NCBI GenBank assembly: GCA_963575745.1
Contig: CAUYUJ010002736.1
Location: forward strand, 146,489 to 210,488
Origin: Prorocentrum cordatum
Lineage: Eukaryota > Sar > Dinophyceae > Prorocentrales > Prorocentraceae
Length of the DNA: 64,000 bases
Reading direction: 5' to 3'
Position numbers and translations under genes: made by a program. Below are positions 58,838 through 64,000 of this stretch, piece after piece. How positions within the stretch are numbered: the stretch's first letter is position 1; every line of letters starts with the position of its first letter. Under the pieces are notes generated by a model, which ran no database searches, was not told the DNA's origin, and saw nothing but the letters and a program-made list of their open reading frames with translations.

Positions 58838-60823
58838 ATGTGGCCGCCCGCGCGCCCGAGCGCATCCTCAGGGAGTATGGACCGTGGACCTCGATTCGCC
58901 AGAACGGTGTTCATCCACAACGCTGAGGAGGAGGAGGGAGGCAAAGACGAGGAAGCCGCAGTTGCGGATGATGACGACGACCAGCGGACGCAAGATGGCG
59001 ACAGCACCGTCGCGTCCTCGGCTGCCTCCGCTGACGAGGCTGAGTCCCGGGGAGGTGCGGGAGCCGCAGTTGCGGCAGCACATGACTCCTACATGCCGAG
59101 AGTGTTGTCGTCGCGGAGACCCTGGAAACGGGTGCCCATCATCGAGACAAGCAATCTGTCGGAAAAACAAAGAGCTCTTGTCGACGCATGGGAGGAGAAA
59201 ACGGAGTTCGAAGCGGGACGGGTCGGCTTCTACGTGGCCAACTTCGGAGGGACTGCAGCTAGACCCACGCAACGCGCGGACGAGTGGGCGCAGCTCCGCG
59301 CGAACCCTGCCCAGATCATCGCCCTCTGCGAGTGCGACGACGAGACCTGCGCGGTACTCAGTGGGGAGCACGACGCGAGGGACAGTGCAGCCGCAGTTGC
59401 GGACGATAGGTTTCGGAGTCGGACTCAATACAACTACCTGTGCGTTAAGGGCGGCGAGCCATCAGGGACCCTCCTTGTTGGCATGAGGGACCGCAGTGGC
59501 GGCCACATTGAACACGTAGACTTTGCGAGACTCTTCCACAAGCAGGAGAAGTCCAAAACGAAGAAGAAGAAGAAACAGTCCGCAGTTGCGGAGGCTCCTG
59601 CGCCAAAGCTGCACAACAAGTACTCCAGGGCGATGGTGGTGCGCGTCCACCTGGACCAGGCCGTGCCCCATTTGGGGGGCTCCTTCAACGTCATGGCGGT
59701 GCACGTCCACCACAGCTTGGCCAACCAAGACTGGGGCGTCACGAAGCTCCATGAGTTCTACAACTGGTTCGTCGCCTACGTCAGGGAATGGGACGTGAAG
59801 GTCTGCATGGGGGACTTCAACATGTGCATGTTCCAGCTTGTGTCCTGGTGCCGCAATTGCGGCCTGACTGTGGACGTCGCCGCGTGGACCCCCTGGAAGA
59901 CAGCAGGCGGCCAGCCCAGGGCAGACAGCATGGCGATTTTGTTCATAAACTGTCCTGGGCAGTACAAGCTTCACCATGGCCTGAGTGTTCTGCACGACCG
60001 TGAGGGCGGATTCTTGACGACCCAGCATGATCCGTCTTTCCCTGTCTTCGACTACACGAATGGCCCTGGGAAGATGCTTCAGACTTACGTGCCCAAGGCT
60101 GAGCCCGTTGAAAACAAGATGCGCGCCTTCCTGACGCCATCTGGCGAATCCTTGACCGCAGTTGCGGAGTTCGAGCAAAGGATGGCGCGCAGGGAACGCG
60201 ACGATTGGGTGCGCCATCCCTTCAGAGTGAAGCAGGGCAACCTCGACGACAAGATATGGCATGGCGCCTTCGGCAGGGCGAGGCACGGAGCGCACTTCCC
60301 TCTGGTGGCTTTCACGCACAATACGTGCCGCAGGTCACCTGAAAGACTCGCCGCGAGGTTGGAACGCAGGAAGGGCGGCAGGAAGGGCGGCAAGAAGGGC
60401 GGCAAGAAGGGCAGCTACGCGGACACCGCAGTTGCGGGGAAGGGCGTCCGACCCCAGATGGGAACCGCAGTTGCGGGGAGAGACGCTGGGGCTGAGCGAG
60501 CTGGGAACACGCCACCGCCGCAAGCTGCCAACGGCGACGATGCGACCCCTTCTTGTGCCGCAGTGGCGGCTGGGTCCTGGGACGCCAGCGGCAGCGGCGC
60601 ATGGGAGGCGCGCAGTCCCGCCACGAGATGGCAGGGCTGGTCCTGGTGGGACTGGAGCTCGAGCGAATGGGGCGCTGATGGCGCGCAGTGGTGGCCCTCT
60701 GATCATGCCGCAGTTGCGGACAATGCCCCTGAGGGCTCGCCTCCTCAGCGTGAAGTCGAGTGGGGCTCGAGCGGGCGACCTGCCGAGCGCCCTCCGCGGA
60801 GCTTCGAGGGGCAGCGTTGGTGA
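58838..60823 (+). CDS. EEP-like (endonuclease/exonuclease/phosphatase) protein with Lys/Gly- and Trp-rich tail (transposon ORF 6)
   Basis: 661 residues from the first in-frame ATG; an earlier TTG would start inside the leader tract. About 25-85 is acidic and low-complexity. The core shows EEP landmarks in order: ANFGG with Asn135, CEC with Glu165, the strand VMAVHVHHS (about 286-294), GDFN with Asp326/Asn328, and AHFPLV with His486 near the end. The usual Asp before that last His is Ala485, so catalysis may be altered or lost. The tail has (R/K)KGG repeats (about 508-525) and a Trp-rich stretch (about 585-620) like the start of ORF 1. RNCG at 339-342 is a hairpin copy shared in position with ORF 2. 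In LINE elements EEP enzymes nick target DNA; a role here in DNA or RNA processing is only inferred. Confidence 0.77.
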   Translation: MWPPARPSASSGSMDRGPRFARTVFIHNAEEEEGGKDEEAAVADDDDDQRTQDGDSTVASSAASADEAESRGGAGAAVAAAHDSYMPRVLSSRRPWKRVPIIETSNLSEKQRALVDAWEEKTEFEAGRVGFYVANFGGTAARPTQRADEWAQLRANPAQIIALCECDDETCAVLSGEHDARDSAAAVADDRFRSRTQYNYLCVKGGEPSGTLLVGMRDRSGGHIEHVDFARLFHKQEKSKTKKKKKQSAVAEAPAPKLHNKYSRAMVVRVHLDQAVPHLGGSFNVMAVHVHHSLANQDWGVTKLHEFYNWFVAYVREWDVKVCMGDFNMCMFQLVSWCRNCGLTVDVAAWTPWKTAGGQPRADSMAILFINCPGQYKLHHGLSVLHDREGGFLTTQHDPSFPVFDYTNGPGKMLQTYVPKAEPVENKMRAFLTPSGESLTAVAEFEQRMARRERDDWVRHPFRVKQGNLDDKIWHGAFGRARHGAHFPLVAFTHNTCRRSPERLAARLERRKGGRKGGKKGGKKGSYADTAVAGKGVRPQMGTAVAGRDAGAERAGNTPPPQAANGDDATPSCAAVAAGSWDASGSGAWEARSPATRWQGWSWWDWSSSEWGADGAQWWPSDHAAVADNAPEGSPPQREVEWGSSGRPAERPPRSFEGQRW

Positions 60824-60940
60824 TGGCCGCAGTTGCGGGCAAGTGGAGCATGATGTTGATTGCCGCAGTTGCGGACAGTGTACGCTGGAAAAATCATCAT
60901 CATCATCAATCATAATCATCATCATATCATCATATCATAC
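60824..60940 (+). other. 3' tail of ORF 6 with last hairpins and a CAT/ATC repeat
   Basis: Hairpins at 60827 and 60862 are followed by a short ATC-type repeat (60893-60938) that leads into the subterminal palindromes. Confidence 0.6.
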
Positions 60941-61003
60941 GTTCAAAGCAGTGCCGGGGCACTGCTTTGAACGCGTTCAAAGCAGTGCCGGGGCACTGCT
61001 TTC
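60941..61003. repeat. Right subterminal pair of palindromes
   Basis: Two tandem palindromes with the arm GTTCAAAGCAGTGCC, centred near 60956 and 60990, lie inside the right terminal repeat. They mirror the pair at the left end. Confidence 0.85.
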
Positions 61004-61013
61004 GATCGTCGCC

Positions 61014-61040
61014 TCGTCGCCGTTATAAGGGCTTTCGGAT
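61014..61040 (-). repeat. Right terminal inverted repeat of the transposon
   Basis: Read on the minus strand it begins ATCCGAAAGCCC and continues through the same 20-bp core as the left end. It abuts TA at 61041-61042. Confidence 0.88.
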
Positions 61041-61042
61041 TA
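61041..61042. other. TA target-site duplication, right copy
   Basis: TA lies between the right terminal repeat (ending CGGAT) and CCCCTGCCCCC, the continuation of the interrupted foldback repeat. Confidence 0.8.
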
Positions 61043-61170
61043 CCCCTGCCCCCACGATTTCTGAGGGGGAGGGTGGGGTTCCCTTCGCTCGAGAGCTCCC
61101 GAGCGAAGCGAAGCCCACCCTCCCCCTCAGAAATCGTGGGAGGTAGGGGTAGGGCTCACATCTGGCCCCC
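61043..61170. repeat. Right part of the foldback repeat interrupted by the transposon
   Basis: It runs from CCCCTGCCCCCACGATTTC through a centre near 61093 to GGGTAGGGCTCACATCTGG. It corresponds to all but the outer left edge of the 24192-24341 palindrome; the missing edge lies at 44600-44616. Confidence 0.85.
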
Positions 61171-61179
61171 CAAAACGGA

Positions 61180-61481
61180 CATCTTCGGGCCCCCGGGAGC
61201 CGAAACGTATCCATCTATCCACCGGTTGCTCGGGCACCCGGGCGTCGGTTCCCGGGCGGCGGATGTGGACCAGTCCCCGCCTCGCAGTGGAGGGGCCCTC
61301 CCTGGAGCACCCCGGGGGCACCCTGGGCCAGGGGGGCACCTCCGGCAGCACCCCGAGGGGAGGGGGGGGGCGTCGCCACGCGGCTCCCGCACGCGGGGCC
61401 AGCCAGAGGGGCGTCGGGGAAGGGTGTGGCCGGCCCCCTGTCGGCGCTGCTCCCATGATCGCCTGCCACCAAGGGTTTTGA
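61180..61481. other. No recognised gene
   Basis: GC-rich, G-run containing, nothing identified. Confidence 0.5.
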
Positions 61482-61639
61482 GTCGGGAGTGTCCCTCTAC
61501 GGGGGGGGGGACTTTGCAGAAATAGGTCAACAAACAGTCTGGGGACTATTGGTTGACCATTTTTGAGTATTGTTAGGGTTTTTTTGTTTGTAAAAAAAAT
61601 GCTTCGTCCAAAATCGGCCTGTAGGGGGACAGGTTTGAT
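61482..61639. mobile_element. TCGGG-type MITE, diverged copy
   Basis: Left end GTCGGGAGTGTCC; right end CCTGTAGGGGGACAGG. Shares ACAGTCTGGGGACTATT with its relatives. Confidence 0.65.
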
Positions 61640-61748
61640 TTTATTTAAGGGTCCCGCCGCGGGGCGCCTCTCCCTCTCCGCAGCACGTCTGCGCCGGGCA
61701 GGCCGTAGCCTCGCAGGCCCACCCGCCAACCCGCCTCTCCTGCCTTGG

Positions 61749-61870
61749 CATCGCTCGGACGTGTGCATTTTTTTTCGGCGAGGACCATCGAGGAGCATCC
61801 TTGATCGTTTGGCGAAGCAACCACGCACGAAACCCCCTAAAAAACACAGGAAATGGACGTCCGAGCGATG
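61749..61870. mobile_element. MITE with CATCGCTCGGACGT ends, copy 3
   Basis: 122 bp, perfect 14-bp inverted ends, same interior order. Confidence 0.88.
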
Positions 61871-62330
61871 GCCAGTGACGCCCGCCGCCGTGTCGTCGTG
61901 TCCGCAGCGCGGGCCCTCCCGGGCAGGGGGCCCCTTCCCCGGGGCCAGCTCTCCCCTCCGAGCCGCTCTCGGCGGTGCTGGCGGTCCCAGCGACGGGGAG
62001 GCAAGCCCAGGGCTCCCGAACGGAGGACGGCAGCTTCGGCCTGCGGGCTCCCTCCCCGGGGCCGTGGCTCTTCACTCCGAACCGTTGCCTGACGGTCCCG
62101 GGGCCCTTCAACGGGTGGCCCCAGGGCTCCTGAACGGAGACCGGCGCGGCTCGAGCTGCACGGTGTTCTGGCGATTCCGTGGGCAATTTTGTCGTTTTGA
62201 TGTGGGTTTCGTTTTGCAGCGGAGGTGCAACGAAGACAGAGCGCAGAGGTCGCGCGCCCTTCGCCAGCCCGCACGGGCTCGCGCTCGCCCCCAACGGCCT
62301 AAGCGGATCCGCGGCCCTGCGTCGGGATCC
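61871..62330. other. No recognised gene
   Basis: GC-rich DNA with repeated GGGCTCCCGAACGGAG-type pieces (about 62010 and 62125); nothing identified. Confidence 0.45.
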
Positions 62331-62337
62331 ACGAGGG

Positions 62338-62486
62338 GCGAGGAGGAGGAGAAGGAGGAGGGGGAGGAGGAGGAGGAGGAGGAGGAGGAGGAGAGGAGGA
62401 GGAGGAGGAGAGAGAGAGGGGAGGAGGAGGAGGAGGAGGAGGAGGAGGAGGAGGAGGAGGAGGAGGAGGAGGAGGAGGAGGAGGAG
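62338..62486 (+). repeat. GGA microsatellite
   Basis: About 48 GGA units with a GAGAGAGAGG break. Confidence 0.92.
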
Positions 62487-62834
62487 CGGGAAAACGAGAC
62501 CAGAAGCAACACGAGATGCACGGCGTGGCTCGCGCCCTGGAGAGAACGGCCACATGCCGGCGTGATCTTTCCGCTCCACGGCGCGAGGGGCCCGAGCTGC
62601 CCCCCCCCCTCCCCTCCCCTCGCTCTACCTGGGAGCCGGCGGTAAACCGTCAACCAGGTTTCCGCCGGGACCCTCGTAGAGCTCTTGACACGCGAAATAG
62701 GGTGGGAGCACGACGAGAAAGCGCACTTCAATATCAGATGGAGACTTGAGAAATGCATTTTCTCGGTATTAGAGGAAATTTGTTCCTCCCGTCCCCTCGC
62801 TCTCATTGGGCCTCCCAGATGGGTTTCGAGCAGA

Positions 62835-63006
62835 TGGGGTCGGAGGATCGCGCCGCATCGGCGCCGCATCGGCGATGCGGCTCGATGTGGGGCCCGCTTT
62901 TCTCCGCGCCGACGGCGCCGATGCATAGCCGACGTCGCCGGTGCATCGCCGATGCATCGGCGATGCACTGGCGAGGTGTGGGCGGTGCGGCGAGATCCTC
63001 CGACCC
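62835..63006. repeat. Foldback with GGTCGGAGGATCGC arms and GATGCATCGGCGATGCA core
   Basis: The outer arms GGTCGGAGGATC and GATCCTCCGACC are separated by nested GCATCGGCGATGC-type palindromes. Confidence 0.85.
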
Positions 63007-63054
63007 CGTCTACTGGGACCCCTGTAGGAGGCCTCTGCAGTCGGGGCGCTGAAT

Positions 63055-63196
63055 AAGGAACCCTTTACGTTGGGGAGGGGCTCGGTGTTCCTTGATTGTT
63101 TTACAGCTTGCCTCAGGTTTTCCTCAGGTTTTCGACGGGAAGTCGAAGTTTAACCCATGGAAAAAAAGGGGCCTCGTTCCTTATTTTGGGTTCCTG
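63055..63196 (+). repeat. MITE-like AAGGAACCC repeat, copy 3
   Basis: Same interior; the right end reads GGGTTCCTGAGG. Confidence 0.82.
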
Positions 63197-63199
63197 AGG

Positions 63200-64000
63200 T
63201 CAACGCTCCGACGGTACTTGCGGCAACGCTCGGGGGGGGGGGAAGGCTCGAGGTTCCCGCGTGCCGGTCGCCGTGCGGGCAATTGCAGGGGAGGGTCGGC
63301 GCCAGGTGCTCGAGTGTGTGGGGGTAGTAGGGCTCTCGAGGCCTTCGGGCGGCTCCCTCGGCGGCTGCCCTCCTCCCCCCAGGGCCCGATTTGGGGCGGG
63401 AAGCGCCGTGCCAGTGGGTCACAAGGAAGCCCGGATGGAGGAGCTCGGCGGCGAGCTGGGGCTCGACCTCGATGTGCGAGGCTTCGAGTTGGCAGCAGGG
63501 CCCTGAGGCGACCCCTGTGCGCCAGGGCCCCTTGGCAGGGACCCCGAGGCTGCGGCCCTACTGGCTCCAATTTGGCTCGGCGACGAACCGGCGCCCCCCC
63601 AATCCTGGGTGGGCCATGCCAGCGGACCCTGCGCAGCGGAAGCGACGCCCACCCCTCCAGTCGGCGGTGATCGAGAGGGGGAAAAGGAGAAGGCGAAGGC
63701 CCTCTCGGAGGGCGGCGGGACTTCTCAGAGGCCATCGCGCCTTCTGCGGAGTTCCCCGTGTCTCCGGGGAAGTCTTCTATAGAACTTCTCGGAAGGCAGA
63801 AACACAACGCCCAGGCGCGTGAAACAACGCCTCGAGACGAGTCTCCTCAGAAGGCCTGGAGCGTTCTGGAGCGTTGTTTTTTCTGACGAGTCTTCTCGAG
63901 GTCTGCGGGCTCCCGAGCCTTCTGAGTGAAGGCCCGCGCCCTCTCGGGCGCCCGGTGGCATTTTTCGGCCCCCCCTCTCGGCTCTCCACCAGTGGCTGCT
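63200..64000. other. GC-rich end of window; weak exon-like frame near 63411-63506
   Basis: The frame EARMEELGGELGLDLDVRG, ending in TGA at 63504-63506, is protein-like after GTCACAAG. Beyond it, short GGACTTCTC/GAAGTC pieces echo 9070-9125 in inverted form. No gene called. Confidence 0.3.

Larger units (their letters stand above)
45553..60873 (+). repeat. Dispersed 12-bp hairpin family CCGC-AGTN-GCGG (about 70 copies)
   Basis: Examples starting on the plus strand: 45553, 46134, 46678, 46771, 47104, 47463, 48664, 50276, 50662, 51612, 52345, 53290, 54715, 55510, 56406, 57774, 58517, 59391, 60157, 60862. I counted about 72 with both CCGC and GCGG intact. About 50 have loop AGTT, about 12 AGTG, 5 AGTC and 3 AGTA; two have AATT and one TGTT. 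All are in the direction of the ORFs; I saw no full copy as CCGCAACTGCGG. They occur in non-coding gaps and inside ORFs in all three frames, read as [TASP]-AVA-[DEG], RSCG or PQLR. Copies at 45945, 47596 and 52000 read GCGCAGTTGCGC, which keeps the stem paired. Confidence 0.93.
44617..61040 (+). mobile_element. 16.4-kb TA-inserting DNA transposon carrying six ORFs and about 70 copies of a 12-bp hairpin
   Basis: The ends are 27-bp inverted repeats that match at 25 of 27 positions, including the identical core AGCCCTTATAACGGCGACGA. Each end is flanked by TA (44615-44616 and 61041-61042). Outside the TAs, the left flank (GCGAACCC) and right flank (CCCCTGCCCCCACGATTT) join into a sequence also found uninterrupted near 24203-24232. 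That gives a natural empty site and a TA duplication, the signature of Tc1/mariner/pogo-type insertion. The matching enzyme is inside: the ORF at 54395-58510 has a CENP-B/pogo-like helix-turn-helix and a DD35D core. All six ORFs run on the plus strand. Such elements are usually a few kilobases, so 16.4 kb with six ORFs is unusually large. The boundaries are seen directly; mobility by the encoded enzyme is inferred. Confidence 0.87.

Overview
Organism. The window looks like nuclear DNA of a dinoflagellate. It is GC-rich, dominated by foldback repeats, satellites and simple-sequence arrays, and its convincing genes all lie head-to-tail on one strand without obvious introns. Each gene is preceded by a polypyrimidine tract, as expected for spliced-leader trans-splicing. 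The best single clue is a 22-nt sequence at 58793-58814 that matches the dinoflagellate spliced leader at about 18 positions and sits just upstream of a start codon (a relict leader). Species cannot be told from the sequence.

Layout. 1-44616 is a repeat landscape with no complete gene I can support. It holds foldback/MITE families (736-870, 6591-6710, 9783-9905, 24192-24341, 25251-25408, 25979-26104, 27310-27493 and others), two satellite-bearing elements with a 77-bp unit (11461-12780, 20581-21904), a foldback element with a minisatellite core (7047-8236), and long trinucleotide arrays (ACG, TAG, GTT, GGA). A 100-N gap (34388-34487) joins two near-identical blocks, 27875-34387 and 34488-41188. 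Because copy A ends, and copy B begins, exactly at the gap, this looks like an unmerged contig overlap rather than a true duplication. A few short coding-like stretches may be orphan exons.

44617-61040 is the main discovery: a 16.4-kb DNA transposon. It has 27-bp terminal inverted repeats (25/27 matching), a TA target-site duplication, and an empty site that can be read by comparison with a second copy of the target repeat at 24192-24341. It carries six same-strand ORFs. One encodes a 1371-residue protein with a CENP-B/pogo-like helix-turn-helix and a DD35D catalytic core. Two others appear to be diverged paralogues with an endonuclease/exonuclease/phosphatase (EEP)-like layout. Three are unrecognised. 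Palindromes with 15-17-bp arms lie just inside both ends and at the exact midpoint.

The whole transposon, coding and non-coding, is sprinkled with about 70 copies of a 12-bp hairpin, CCGC-AGTN-GCGG. All are in the same orientation as the genes and appear in all three codon frames, and some stems carry compensatory changes. Only one copy was seen in the other 47 kb. The 12-bp length preserves reading frame, and one copy sits at the same site in the two EEP-like paralogues, so that copy predates their duplication.

61041-64000 is repeat DNA again: the other half of the interrupted foldback, MITEs and a GGA array.
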